Assembly (NCBI RefSeq): GCF_000734895.2
Contig: NZ_CP011382.1
Coordinates: 5,310,700-5,374,699, forward strand
Direction: 5' to 3'
Length of the DNA stretch: 64,000 nucleotides
DNA from: Calothrix sp. 336/3
GTDB lineage: Bacteria > Cyanobacteriota > Cyanobacteriia > Cyanobacteriales > Nostocaceae
The notes beneath the pieces were generated by a model. It was given only the letters and a program-made list of their open reading frames with translations. It made no database searches and was not told the DNA's origin. This document shows positions 17,498 to 27,143 of this stretch, one piece after another. Each line of letters begins with the position of its first letter. Position 1 is the stretch's first letter. A program made the translations under genes and the position numbers.

Positions 17498-17848
17498 CTA
17501 AATTCCCACTGCTTTGTCAAAACGCAACATTTCCAAACTGCGATCGCCATACACACCTTCTATCTGTTGACGACAACAGTCAATGGCAAAATCATCTAGC
17601 TCCTCAAGCTCAATTCCATACATATCTTGAAAAACTTCCCCTTCTACCCGACAAAAACGGGGGCGCTGGGCATAAATCTCACACTCCCGCGATTCATGGT
17701 TGTAATTAATACACCATCCATCCTCTCCAACCATACTGAGGTATTCTAATAACTCCTCTGGAGTCAAGTATTCATCTAAATCAGGACGTTCCCTAGGGTC
17801 GAGGTGGCAACAAGCACCGCATCCTTTTATACATTGCCAAGTAGCCAT
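17498..17848 (-). CDS. YkgJ-type cysteine cluster protein
   Basis: A 116-residue protein starting MATWQCIKGCGACCHLDP, with four cysteines at positions 6, 10, 13 and 14. A further set follows in GWCINYNHESRECEIYAQRPRFCRVEG and one late in FAIDCCRQQ. This CxxxCxxCC plus C-x(n)-C pattern defines the YkgJ/UPF0153 family, predicted to bind zinc or an iron-sulfur cluster. The function is not established. It is a single gene with about 215 bases of upstream sequence before psb30 on the opposite strand. Confidence 0.88.
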   Translation of the reverse strand: MATWQCIKGCGACCHLDPRERPDLDEYLTPEELLEYLSMVGEDGWCINYNHESRECEIYAQRPRFCRVEGEVFQDMYGIELEELDDFAIDCCRQQIEGVYGDRSLEMLRFDKAVGI

Positions 17849-18065
17849 AATTGGGGAGAAGGGTTAGGGGAGAAGAAACATTGTGATCATTGGCAGCAGG
17901 GAGAAACTCATCCGAACTGCCTCAATAACTGTAACTCCTACAAATACTGTAACTAGTTTCTTATAGTTTTGTTAAGTAAATTAAAATTACAGGGCAATTG
18001 CCGGATATGATAAATTCCGAGTTTAGAAATTAACGATATAGATTCTTGCTCTATTGGGAGGCATG

Positions 18066-18188
18066 ATGTTTGAAGCTTTAGCTAATATTAACTGGGAAGT
18101 TATTTTTCAATTGCTGTTCGTTGCAATGATTATGTTAGCTGGTCCAGCAGTGATATTTGTATTAGCTTTCCGCAATGGGGATATGTAA
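18066..18188 (+). CDS. psb30: Photosystem II reaction centre protein Psb30 (Ycf12)
   Basis: A 40-residue single-helix protein: [21 protein letters not shown] and then [19 protein letters not shown]. The [17 protein letters not shown] and RNGD blocks match Psb30/Ycf12, a small subunit at the periphery of the photosystem II core that stabilises the complex in thylakoids. GGGAGG at 18056-18061 lies 4 bases before this ATG. An overlapping ATG at 18063 would add one methionine but leaves only one base of spacing. The gene is monocistronic; a hairpin at 18353-18376 lies downstream. Confidence 0.9.
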   Translation: MFEALANINWEVIFQLLFVAMIMLAGPAVIFVLAFRNGDM

Positions 18189-18352
18189 AATTTGATACTT
18201 GTACTGAAAGTTAAGAAAACTGAATGACAAGTTAAGAAAAGGTGTTTTTTGTCAAGGTTTGTGTAGGAATAGAAAGTAAAAGCAACTCTCGTATTTCCTT
18301 TTGTCTTTCTTGGGCATAACACTTGTAATTATTGATTTGTCAAATTATTGTG

Positions 18353-18376
18353 AGAGACGTAGCTTGCTGCGTCTCT
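18353..18376 (+). terminator. Hairpin repeat, possible terminator
   Basis: AGAGACG (18353-18359) pairs with CGTCTCT (18370-18376), followed by ATTATTTTA. Hairpins built on GAGACG/CGTCTC also occur at 57891. It may end the psb30 transcript, 165 bases downstream of the stop. Confidence 0.5.
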
Positions 18377-18605
18377 ATTATTTTATGTCTTTGTCTTGAT
18401 TTTGGCTCAATTTTCAAGCTTTGGTGATACTGCGGGGTGGGGATATTGGGTGTCATTGAGGCTTGCGATATTTATCTGGCAAAATATGCACAACGATAGA
18501 TGTAATAGTGCGTAGAGCCTAACCTAAAATACAGTCTGGTCAATTGTGAATGATTAATTTAAATTGGCACAAATCTGCTAATTTACAGATATTGAAACAA
18601 ACCCA

Positions 18606-21600
18606 ATGCTAAACGTAAACCGTTGGCGGCAGAAAAATTCCTCTCCTCAATCATCCTCTATCAGAATTAGGCAAAATGGTGTCATCAAAATCACCGCTAG
18701 CTTTGCAATATTCGTCGGTTTAATTGTTCTGTTGGGCTGGTGGCTAGATATTGATACTATTAAGACATTTTTTTCTCTTAGTCAGTCATCAATGAAGGTA
18801 AATACAGCCTGCTGTTTTTTGCTTGCAGGAATAGGTTTAATTCTGTTTTTGCCAAAATCAGGCAGGGCAAAGCTCTACTCTCGCGCAGTTTGTCGATTCT
18901 GTGCCGGGGTAATTTTTCTGATAGGGGGACTAACTTTATTAGAGTATTTACTTGGGTGGAATTTGGGCATTGATCGCTTAGTTTTTGGGGAGCAATTAAC
19001 TAGGGGAAGTACGCTTTTTCCTGGGAGGATGGGGTTTAATACTGCGATTAATTTTGTCTTACTAGGTAGGGCATTAGAACTATTAGCTAAACCGAAAAGT
19101 CCGCGAAGTTTCTGGTTATCCCAAAGTTTGACACTAACTGCGACTATTATGGCTTTACAGGCTTTGATAGGGTATGTCTATGAAGTCAAAATATTCTATG
19201 GGATATTACCAAACACAACGGTGATGGCATTGCATACAGCCATAACTTTTCTTGTGTTGTCCTTTGGTATTCTCTGGGTAGAACCAGAACAGGGTTTAAT
19301 GGCAGTAATCACCAACCAAAGTGATGGAGGTTTGTTATTACGTCGTCTATTAATTGGGGCGATCGCTGCTCCTTTAATTCTGGGTTGGTTGATTTTGTTG
19401 GGAATAAAAGCCGGGGAATATAGTACCGCCTTTGCAATTTCTTTATTTACCCTGGTTATCATAGTTATTTTTGCTTTATTGATTTGGGTGACAGCTGCTG
19501 CGATGCAAGGTTTAACCAAGGAACGCGATCGCACTGTTCAAGCATTACACCTTCAAGAAGCGAAACTCCGTAGTTTTGTCGAAGCCAATATTATTGGAAT
19601 TATTAGTGCAGATTTGTATGGTGGTATATATGAAGCCAATGATAAATTTCTAGACATGATTGGCTATACCAGGGAAGACTTCGTGACAGGTAAAGTCAAT
19701 TGGAAAAATATTACACCCCCAGAATACACAGAATTAGAAATAGAAATCATTAATCAAGCTAAAATCACTGGCTCCTGTCTACCCTACGAAAAAAAATATA
19801 TCCATCGAGATGGACATTTAGTACCAGTTGTCGTTGGTTTTAGCTTGGTAGGAGAAGAACAAAATGAGGCGATCGCCTTTATCCTCGACTTGAGCGATCG
19901 CCAGCAAGCAGAAACTGCCCTGCGGGAGAGTGAAGCCAGATTTCGCCTTGCCTTTAATAATATTCCTGATGTTTTTGTGATTTATGATGCTCAGAGAAGA
20001 TTCCAGTTCGTCAACAATAGCGCCATCGAGCGTATACAAAAACCCTCATCTGCAATTATTGGCTGCACCGACGAAGAAATTTTGCCCCCAGAAGTCACAA
20101 ATGTCTATTTACCTACCCTGATTCAAGCTACTCAAACTGCCACCCCCCAAACCCTAGAGACACAATTTCCTGTAGGTAATGATACGAGCCACCTCCTGAT
20201 CAAGTACGTACCAATCCTGAATGAGCAAGGAAAAATGTCTCAAATTCTCGGCTTTGCTGAGGATATTACTGCCCAGAAACGAGTCGAAGCTACCCTACGC
20301 AATCAGCAAAAATGGTTGGAATATATCCTCAACCTCATGCCCCTCGCCTTCTTGTTGATTGAACCGGAAACAGCAAAAGTGACTTTTGCCAATAGAACTG
20401 CTGATATTTTAGCTGGGGGAGAATTTCCTAAAGGAAAACCTGGAGACGAGTATCACACGATATATTACTGTACGGATGAAAACGGCGATCGCATCCCCAA
20501 TGCCCAAATGCCAGGGGTGAGGGTTGCCAAAGGAGAACGATTAGAAGGGGTAGAAATGGATTGGCACACCCCCACAGGTATTCGCTCTCTCCTGATATAT
20601 GCCGATACCTTACCCACCATGCACGGCTATCCGGCAACCTGTGTATTAGTTTTTCAAGATATCAGCAACCTAAAAAATGTCGAAAAAGCTCTCAGCTTAG
20701 GATATAAAAGACTACACCTTTTATTTGATACAGCTAATGAACTACTGACAAGTCAAGATCCTGTAGTTCTAGTTGAGAACGTTTTCAGTAAACTTGCAGA
20801 GCAAATCAGGTTAGATGTTTACTTCAATTACTTAGTTGAGGAAAACGGTACTATCCTCAAACTCGCTTCCTATCGTGGAATTTCGGAAGCCGTCGCCGAA
20901 ACCATTCAATGGTTAGAATTTGGGCAAGCTACCTGTGGCGTTGTCGCCCAAGAACGTCGCCCTATGGGTTTACAGAAGGTTCAGGAGCGCACTGATAACA
21001 CCACGGAATTTATTCGCAGCGTCGGGATTCAAGCCTACTATTGCTGTCCATTGATTGCCCAGGGGAAGTTATTGGGAACCCTGGGATTTGGTAGTTGCTG
21101 TCGTTCCCAGTTCACTCAGAATGAAATTGGCATGATGCAAGCGGTATGCGATCAGGTAGCCACTGCCCTAGAGCGGGCAAGTTTAATCGCAGATTTGCAG
21201 GCACAAACTGAGCAACTGCGCGAAGCTAACCGCATGAAAGACGAATTTTTAGCCATACTCTCCCATGAATTGCGATCGCCACTGAATGCGATTCTAGGTT
21301 GGGCACAATTATTACGTTCGCGCAAACTTAGTGAAGTCCAAATTACCAAAGCCATTGAAACCATTGAACGTAACGCCAAAGCCCAAACCCAGCTAATTGA
21401 AGATTTACTGGATATTTCCCGGATGATTCGCGGACAGTTGCAGTTGAATGTCAAAAACTGCGATTTAATGAGAATTATCGAAGCAGCATTAGATACGGTT
21501 AATCTGGCTGCCCAAGCCAAGGATATTCATTTGATAACCCGCCTTGACCCCAGGGCGACTATGATTACAGGTGATAGCGATCGCCTGCAACAAGTTATTT

Positions 21601-22388
21601 GGAACTTACTTTCCAACGCCATCAAATTCACGCCCCAGGGTGGTAACGTCACCATAGAATTAACAGTTACATCCCCAGAAAGTTCAGCAAAATCTCGCCC
21701 GCACTTAGCTCAACTACGGGTGATAGATACAGGTATTGGTATCACTGCGGAATTTTTGCCCTACGTCTTTGACAGATTTCGTCAAGCAGATAGCTCCAGT
21801 ACCCGCTCCCATGGTGGGCTAGGTTTAGGATTGGCGATCGTCCGCCATTTAGTAGAAATGCACGGTGGTACAGTTCATGTAGCCAGCCCAGGAAAAGACT
21901 TAGGTAGTATCTTCACCATCTACCTGCCCCTAGTCAAAACCGTTAATCCCCCCATATCCACAGATGTCTCTGCCCCAGAAAATCTTCTACCTAACTCCCT
22001 GCGGGGTATTCGAGTGTTAGTCGTAGACGATGAAGCAGACAGTAGGGAATTTCTCACAACTGTATTGGAACAATCTGAAGCAGAAGTTGAAACTGCTAGC
22101 TCAGTCGCTCAAGCATTAGAAATTATCCGTCAGTCTTTACCAGATGTAATTGTCAGCGATATTGGTATGCCCATGGAAGACGGCTATTCCTTCATCCGCA
22201 AACTGCGATCGCTCCCCCCCGAAGCCGGAGGAAAAATACCAGCTACCGCCCTCACTGCCTATGCTAGAGCCGAAGACAGACGACAAGCTCTGCAAGCCGG
22301 TTTTCAACTTCACCTCCCCAAACCCATCGATCCATCCGAATTAATCACCGTTGTTGCCAGTCTCGCCAAACGTCCCGCATCTTTTTAA
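18606..22388 (+). CDS. Hybrid sensor histidine kinase (membrane sensor, PAS x3, GAF, kinase, receiver)
   Basis: A 1260-residue two-component protein. Residues 20-300 contain about seven or eight membrane helices forming a MASE-like sensor. Three PAS-type domains follow (about 322-435, 444-562, 573-690), then a GAF domain (about 700-860). The dimerisation helix carries ILSHELRSPLNA with the phosphoacceptor His887. The ATP-binding domain has NLLSNAIKF, DTGIGI and GLGLGLAIV. The receiver at about 1135-1255 starts VLVVDDEADS, with the phosphoacceptor Asp1185 (VSDIGMP) and a KP near the end. It should phosphorylate its own receiver and pass phosphate to an unknown partner. A PAS-LuxR gene follows 437 bases downstream but lacks a receiver. 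Confidence 0.93.
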   Translation: MLNVNRWRQKNSSPQSSSIRIRQNGVIKITASFAIFVGLIVLLGWWLDIDTIKTFFSLSQSSMKVNTACCFLLAGIGLILFLPKSGRAKLYSRAVCRFCAGVIFLIGGLTLLEYLLGWNLGIDRLVFGEQLTRGSTLFPGRMGFNTAINFVLLGRALELLAKPKSPRSFWLSQSLTLTATIMALQALIGYVYEVKIFYGILPNTTVMALHTAITFLVLSFGILWVEPEQGLMAVITNQSDGGLLLRRLLIGAIAAPLILGWLILLGIKAGEYSTAFAISLFTLVIIVIFALLIWVTAAAMQGLTKERDRTVQALHLQEAKLRSFVEANIIGIISADLYGGIYEANDKFLDMIGYTREDFVTGKVNWKNITPPEYTELEIEIINQAKITGSCLPYEKKYIHRDGHLVPVVVGFSLVGEEQNEAIAFILDLSDRQQAETALRESEARFRLAFNNIPDVFVIYDAQRRFQFVNNSAIERIQKPSSAIIGCTDEEILPPEVTNVYLPTLIQATQTATPQTLETQFPVGNDTSHLLIKYVPILNEQGKMSQILGFAEDITAQKRVEATLRNQQKWLEYILNLMPLAFLLIEPETAKVTFANRTADILAGGEFPKGKPGDEYHTIYYCTDENGDRIPNAQMPGVRVAKGERLEGVEMDWHTPTGIRSLLIYADTLPTMHGYPATCVLVFQDISNLKNVEKALSLGYKRLHLLFDTANELLTSQDPVVLVENVFSKLAEQIRLDVYFNYLVEENGTILKLASYRGISEAVAETIQWLEFGQATCGVVAQERRPMGLQKVQERTDNTTEFIRSVGIQAYYCCPLIAQGKLLGTLGFGSCCRSQFTQNEIGMMQAVCDQVATALERASLIADLQAQTEQLREANRMKDEFLAILSHELRSPLNAILGWAQLLRSRKLSEVQITKAIETIERNAKAQTQLIEDLLDISRMIRGQLQLNVKNCDLMRIIEAALDTVNLAAQAKDIHLITRLDPRATMITGDSDRLQQVIWNLLSNAIKFTPQGGNVTIELTVTSPESSAKSRPHLAQLRVIDTGIGITAEFLPYVFDRFRQADSSSTRSHGGLGLGLAIVRHLVEMHGGTVHVASPGKDLGSIFTIYLPLVKTVNPPISTDVSAPENLLPNSLRGIRVLVVDDEADSREFLTTVLEQSEAEVETASSVAQALEIIRQSLPDVIVSDIGMPMEDGYSFIRKLRSLPPEAGGKIPATALTAYARAEDRRQALQAGFQLHLPKPIDPSELITVVASLAKRPASF

Positions 22389-22825
22389 TCCGCATTATCA
22401 ACTGGCACACCTATCACCCTAGGGTAAAATACACACCATATACCCCAAATACGCGGTAAATTTATATTTCTTCTCTCACTCTTGGGGAGATGAATTGTGA
22501 CAATATCAAAAGTGATTGATTTGACTTGATATTAACTTCTTATCAGCTAACCCCCATCCGAAAAAGTTGATAAGAGATTTGTATTCAAACACACAAGACA
22601 CATCTCAGGTTGCATATTACATAAGAACTTAACATACATAAACCTGATAGAGATATCTCATTTTCAAAGATATTCTGGAAGCACCAAGTCGCGGATTGCT
22701 TACCCGTTGTTTTTCCTTGACGTTTTCTGTCTAGGTAGCAATTTTCATCAGGGCTTATGTCAGTCCTTATGGGACTAATTTTACATCTCAACTCTCAGTA
22801 ATTATTAAAAATTTTTGTTCCTGAT
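22389..22825. promoter_or_regulatory. Upstream region of the PAS-LuxR gene, with an 8-base inverted repeat
   Basis: TCTTATCA (22538-22545) and TGATAAGA (22568-22575) are exact inverted copies 22 bases apart. No T-run follows, so a regulator-binding site or a weak stem are both possible. The rest of the 437-base gap shows no gene. Confidence 0.35.
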
Positions 22826-23425
22826 ATGATTTCCACCCAAGAAAAACCCACTCAATCAGCATTTAGCAACTCAATCATCAGTCATCTCCAAGTTAATTTT
22901 TTCCATGAAGTTATTGAAGGTATCCAAGATGGGATTCTAATTGCCACTGATACAGGTAATATTGTTTACAGCAATACCACTGCCCAACATATCTGCCGAC
23001 AATTACAACCGGAATCCCAACAATCTCTCCAACTACCACCGAGTATTCAGAAAATTTGTTCTTTTCTCATTGAAAATAAAAGTTTGTTTCCCAATCAAAC
23101 TATTACCCTCTCTGATGAAATCTTAGTTGACCAATTACACATTTTCCGAGTCAGGGTAAGATTTTTAGAGCTAAAAACTATCACATCTCCCTATATCCTG
23201 ATCACCATTGAAAACTGCTATGAAAGCATCAAGAACACAACATTTTCGGAAATCAAACAGTATAACTTGACACAGAGAGAATCGGAAATTTGGTCTTTAT
23301 ATCGAGCTAAATATAGCTATAAAGAAATAGCTCAAAAGTTTTTTATCTCTCTGAATACTGTGAAAAAACACATGAAAAACATTCATGCCAAGCGTCATGC
23401 TTTCTTAGAATTGCAGCACCATTGA
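22826..23425 (+). CDS. PAS-LuxR transcriptional regulator
   Basis: A 199-residue DNA-binding protein. The N-terminal part (about 28-125) looks like a PAS fold: HEVIEGIQDGILIATDTGNIVYSNTTAQHIC. The C-terminal part (about 145-195) is a LuxR-type helix-turn-helix: LTQRESEIWSLYRAKYSYKEIAQKFFISLNTVKKHMKNIHAK. There is no receiver domain, so it is probably controlled by a ligand or partner bound by the PAS domain. The preceding gene is a large hybrid kinase on the same strand, but 437 bases separate them and a phosphorelay to this protein cannot be argued from its domains. Confidence 0.85.
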   Translation: MISTQEKPTQSAFSNSIISHLQVNFFHEVIEGIQDGILIATDTGNIVYSNTTAQHICRQLQPESQQSLQLPPSIQKICSFLIENKSLFPNQTITLSDEILVDQLHIFRVRVRFLELKTITSPYILITIENCYESIKNTTFSEIKQYNLTQRESEIWSLYRAKYSYKEIAQKFFISLNTVKKHMKNIHAKRHAFLELQHH

Positions 23426-23469
23426 TATCCCATAATGTCTTGCCCGACAATATCAAATCACACTGAGAA

Positions 23470-23934
23470 TTATTTGCATTCTTTCAACTTATTTAATACA
23501 GCTAAAGCGTGACCTTTGGTTTTGACGTTTGACCAAATATAAATAATTTCCTGTTGGGGGTTGACTAAAAAAGTCGAGCGAATTACGCCCATATATTCCT
23601 TACCCATAAACTTTTTTAAACCCCAAACATCATAAAGCTCACATACTTGATGTTGGGAATCACTTAAAAGTTGAATTTTGAGATCATGCTTATCAATGAA
23701 TTTACAGTGTGATTTTTCCGAGTCAGGACTAATACCAAGAATATTTGCACCTAAATCTCGAAAATCTTGAGAATATTCTGTAAAATCCTTTGCTTCAGTT
23801 GTGCATCCTGGTGTGTCATCCTTAGGATAGAAATAAATTACCAGCCATTGAGATACAAAGTCCTCTAAACTGACTAAGCTTCCATTTTGATTTGTGATGC
23901 TAAAACTTGGTGCTTTCTGTCCAACTTGCAACAT
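23470..23934 (-). CDS. Peroxiredoxin of the BCP/PrxQ family
   Basis: A 154-residue thiol peroxidase. The active site FYPKDDTPGCTTEAKDF puts the peroxidatic cysteine at 44. The fold markers VGQKAPSFSITNQNG at the start and RSTFLVNP near the end are present. It reduces hydrogen peroxide and alkyl hydroperoxides, normally recycled by thioredoxin. In typical PrxQ proteins a second cysteine lies five residues after the first; here that position is Lys49, so either a more distant cysteine (VCELYD or the C-terminal ECK) resolves it or it works as a 1-Cys type. It is divergent from the PhoD-like gene, with 76 bases between the starts. Confidence 0.9.
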   Translation of the reverse strand: MLQVGQKAPSFSITNQNGSLVSLEDFVSQWLVIYFYPKDDTPGCTTEAKDFTEYSQDFRDLGANILGISPDSEKSHCKFIDKHDLKIQLLSDSQHQVCELYDVWGLKKFMGKEYMGVIRSTFLVNPQQEIIYIWSNVKTKGHALAVLNKLKECK

Positions 23935-24010
23935 AATTTGTAATCGTAAATATTGGCAATTTCCTGTAAAGCAAATATTATCATTGATAGGTGTTGCTGG
24001 TGAGTAGAGA

Positions 24011-26500
24011 ATGACGTGGAGTTCATTAAAGGATAGGTTTCAGCAATTACCCTTAGTTCTAGCTGGACCAATTTTACGGCGTACTGAACCAAATCAAGTA
24101 ACTGTCTGGATTGCCCTTAAGGAAAAGCGTACTGTCACCCTAGAAATTTTGAATAGTCAGGGAAGAAAATTATTCCATGGTAGTTATCAAACACTCCAGT
24201 TAGGAACTAATTTACATATTGTGGCAGTAACTGCATACAGCATGGTAAATTTACTGAATGACCATGAAACATATTTCTATAATTTAGATTTTGGTTATGG
24301 GCAAAAACTTTCTCACCCAGGTATAATTACGGCGACAGGAGAACTCTCGCCCATCACCTATCCGCAATATCAACTACCGAGCTTTTGCCTGCCACCAGCA
24401 AATATTAGTCAGTTACGTTTGCTACACGGTTCCTGTCGGAAACCCCATGGTGAAAGCTTAGATGCCTTGGCAACTGTTGATAAAATGATTGCTGAAGCTT
24501 TAATAAATAATCCTGAGAAACGACCTCATCAATTATTTTTAACTGGTGATCAAATCTATGCTGATGATGTGGCAGATGGTTTGTTATTCATGTTAATGGA
24601 TGCGGTACCGACGTTGTTAGGATGGTCAGAAAAACTACCAGATGTAGATAATAATTTAGAATTAAATCCGGGGAGACGGAATCGTTTAGCGACACAAGTT
24701 GCTGGATTAACTGCGAGTCTGACGAAAACTAATCAAGTGGGAAATGTTGCCAAAAGCCATTTGATGACTTTTAGTGATTTCTGTTTGATGTATTTGTTTG
24801 CTTGGAGCGATTTGTTATGGGTAAAACCGGAGGATTTTCCAGATTTTTGTGAAGTTTTTAGTGATGAGCATCGCTTGCAATTGTCAGATAGGGAACTGCT
24901 ACAAAAAGCAGCTTGTTATCGAGCAGAACTCTGTGATTTAAAAGATTTTCACCTGACTTTGCCCCAGGTAAGACGTGCTTTAGCCAATATTCCCACCTAC
25001 ATGATTTTTGATGACCATGAAATTACCGATGATTGGTACTTAAATATGGCATGGTGCGATCGCGTTCTCAGTAAACCCCTAGGTCGTCGGGTGCTGCAAA
25101 ATGGACTCTTAGCATATGCGATTTGCCAAGGTTGGGGTAATACCCCCCATGAGTTTAGACATCCTCAACCAGGTGGAGTGCTGCTGCAAGCTGCTCAAGG
25201 ATGGTTTGCATCTGGTGGTACTAATTCTCACCTAGAACAGGAAATTTCTCGACGTATTGGTTTGCCCACTGTCGCAGATATTCGCAATAACCACCCACGA
25301 CGTTTGTCCCATAGTCATGGTTCTGTGACATGGCACTATACAGTAATTACCCCTAGTTATGAAGTACTGGTTTTGGATACTCGCACCTGTCGAGACTTTC
25401 CTGGTAAAGAATTTGATTTTCCTGGACTTTTGAGTGCTGAAGCTTGTCAGGAGCAAATTCCCCCCTTATCCCCCCAAAATCATCATAAATTAACCTTTGT
25501 GATTTCTCCTGGTCCCGTAATTGGTGTACCTTTTGTGGAGACTCTGCAAGTCGTTGCTAAAAACGTGGCAGAAAAACTTGGTTCTGCTGCTTGGGGTTTC
25601 GATCCCGAAGCTTGGAAATTAGAACCAAATGCTTTTGAGCGGTTGTTGTCTCGTTTAGCGACAAGAAACTTACCCAATCAGCAAAGTCGAGTGATTCTGC
25701 TTTCTGGAGATGTTCACTATGGTTTTGCCGCGCGTTTACAATATGGGGCAAATCATTCCTATGAATATCCCGAAAAGATATCTACAGAGTTAATTGCTGT
25801 GCAATTTACCAGCAGTTCGTTTAAGAATGAAGTCAGTTCTGCTGGTGGTAGTCGTTCCTTGCACCAAAAAGGTTTTATTCCGACAGAAGCAATTAATCAC
25901 TTACCCAGTGCAGAGGTTTTAGGTTGGGCAAATCCTAGTGGTAAGGAGTTACTAGTAGGTGAAATTCATACGATGATGAGTGGTGTATTGTACAGCTTAC
26001 CTTGGAGAATCAAAAATAATCCTGCGATCATTGATTTAGTTGCAGAGCGGAGTATTTTTCGAGGGTTGCAAATTACTAGACACCCAGAATGGTGGTATCG
26101 TGCTGACTTTATCTTGGCAAAACATGAGGCGATCGCCCCACCTCACAAACAATCTCTTCAGAACAATCTCTCGAATTCTGTACCCCTATTTGCTCCCTTA
26201 CCCCAACAAGAACGGATATTTCCCCTAGAGCAATATCTCCAATTAGCCAAACAGCGCCACAAATATCTAGGAGAATGGGGTATGGGAAAGGAGATTGTCG
26301 GTGTGAATAACATTGGCGAAATTACCTTTGAGTTTGTTGATGGTAAGGAAGTTGCCGTACAAACCCTGTGGTGGCGACTAGAAAGTTGGGAAAAAGGTAA
26401 ATTATTAGAACCTTTCCCCCTGACTCGCTATGAAGTTTCCTTGCACTTCGATGATGCAGAACACCCAATGGGTGATGTGTTACAGGAAGTTAAAAGCTAA
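24011..26500 (+). CDS. PhoD-like alkaline phosphatase family protein
   Basis: An 829-residue protein of the PhoD-type metallophosphatase family. The N-terminal beta domain (LVLAGPILRRTEPNQVTVWIALKE, about 16-110) leads to the catalytic domain with LLHGSCRKPHGE, LFLTGDQIYADDV, YMIFDDHEITDDW and VILLSGDVHYGFAARL. These carry the Asp/His ligands for the metal centre. The C-terminal region (about 640-829) is an extension beyond the common PhoD core. No signal peptide is visible at the chosen ATG, so its location is uncertain. The likely role is phosphate ester or diester hydrolysis. No Pho box was recognised upstream. Confidence 0.85.
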   Translation: MTWSSLKDRFQQLPLVLAGPILRRTEPNQVTVWIALKEKRTVTLEILNSQGRKLFHGSYQTLQLGTNLHIVAVTAYSMVNLLNDHETYFYNLDFGYGQKLSHPGIITATGELSPITYPQYQLPSFCLPPANISQLRLLHGSCRKPHGESLDALATVDKMIAEALINNPEKRPHQLFLTGDQIYADDVADGLLFMLMDAVPTLLGWSEKLPDVDNNLELNPGRRNRLATQVAGLTASLTKTNQVGNVAKSHLMTFSDFCLMYLFAWSDLLWVKPEDFPDFCEVFSDEHRLQLSDRELLQKAACYRAELCDLKDFHLTLPQVRRALANIPTYMIFDDHEITDDWYLNMAWCDRVLSKPLGRRVLQNGLLAYAICQGWGNTPHEFRHPQPGGVLLQAAQGWFASGGTNSHLEQEISRRIGLPTVADIRNNHPRRLSHSHGSVTWHYTVITPSYEVLVLDTRTCRDFPGKEFDFPGLLSAEACQEQIPPLSPQNHHKLTFVISPGPVIGVPFVETLQVVAKNVAEKLGSAAWGFDPEAWKLEPNAFERLLSRLATRNLPNQQSRVILLSGDVHYGFAARLQYGANHSYEYPEKISTELIAVQFTSSSFKNEVSSAGGSRSLHQKGFIPTEAINHLPSAEVLGWANPSGKELLVGEIHTMMSGVLYSLPWRIKNNPAIIDLVAERSIFRGLQITRHPEWWYRADFILAKHEAIAPPHKQSLQNNLSNSVPLFAPLPQQERIFPLEQYLQLAKQRHKYLGEWGMGKEIVGVNNIGEITFEFVDGKEVAVQTLWWRLESWEKGKLLEPFPLTRYEVSLHFDDAEHPMGDVLQEVKS

Positions 26501-26537
26501 GTGAATGTATCAATATTTTTGCCTCATAACTTAACTG

Positions 26538-26957
26538 TTATCTAATTGAGTGATTAATTTCTGCTGCTTGTGCTAATTGACATTGATGGCATAAGCCAAA
26601 AAACTCTAGAGTGTGGTAGAAAACGTTAAATTTGTGCATATCTTGTAATTGCACTTCCAACTCATGAACTGGACATTGATGAATGGGGATGGAAACACCA
26701 CAACGTAGGCAAGTAAGATGATGCTTATCCTGTTGGGTAAGACTGTAGAGAGCTTCACCGTTAGCCAAAGTTCGCATTTGTACCATACCCTCAAGTTTCA
26801 GCGATTCTAAAGAACGGTAAACAGTAGCTAAACCCATGCTTTGGTTGCGATTACGTAATTCTACATAGATATCTTGGGCAGAAATACCTTGTTTCAGGGA
26901 TTTGAGCAGACTGAGAATACGCTCTTGACTGCGGGTGCGTACAGCTTTCATAGACAT
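26538..26957 (-). CDS. zur: Fur-family regulator, Zur (FurB) type
   Basis: A 139-residue zinc-responsive repressor. The winged-helix part has ERILSLLKSLKQGISAQDIYVELRNRNQSMGLATVYRSLE. The dimerisation part has KHHLTCLRCGVSIPIHQCPVHELEVQ, with CxxC, and FGLCHQCQ with the second CxxC for structural zinc. The sequence resembles the cyanobacterial FurB/Zur branch more than FurA or PerR (from memory of that family). It should repress zinc uptake genes when zinc is plentiful. It is divergent from purS with about 185 bases between them. FurA and PerR paralogues remain possible. Confidence 0.8.
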   Translation of the reverse strand: MSMKAVRTRSQERILSLLKSLKQGISAQDIYVELRNRNQSMGLATVYRSLESLKLEGMVQMRTLANGEALYSLTQQDKHHLTCLRCGVSIPIHQCPVHELEVQLQDMHKFNVFYHTLEFFGLCHQCQLAQAAEINHSIR

Positions 26958-27143
26958 GGGAACAGTAAGTAAATGCCAATTTATCGAAAATCTTAATTTT
27001 GGCTATGTTATAGCTTAATGATATTGCAGATTGGTCAAGGTTTTTGAGAAGTAGTGTAACAGAGAGAAATATAAATAGATATTGTCTATTCAGGGGTGGC
27101 AGGAAAGATATAGTATAGCGATCGCAGTATTCAGCAAAAGCCA

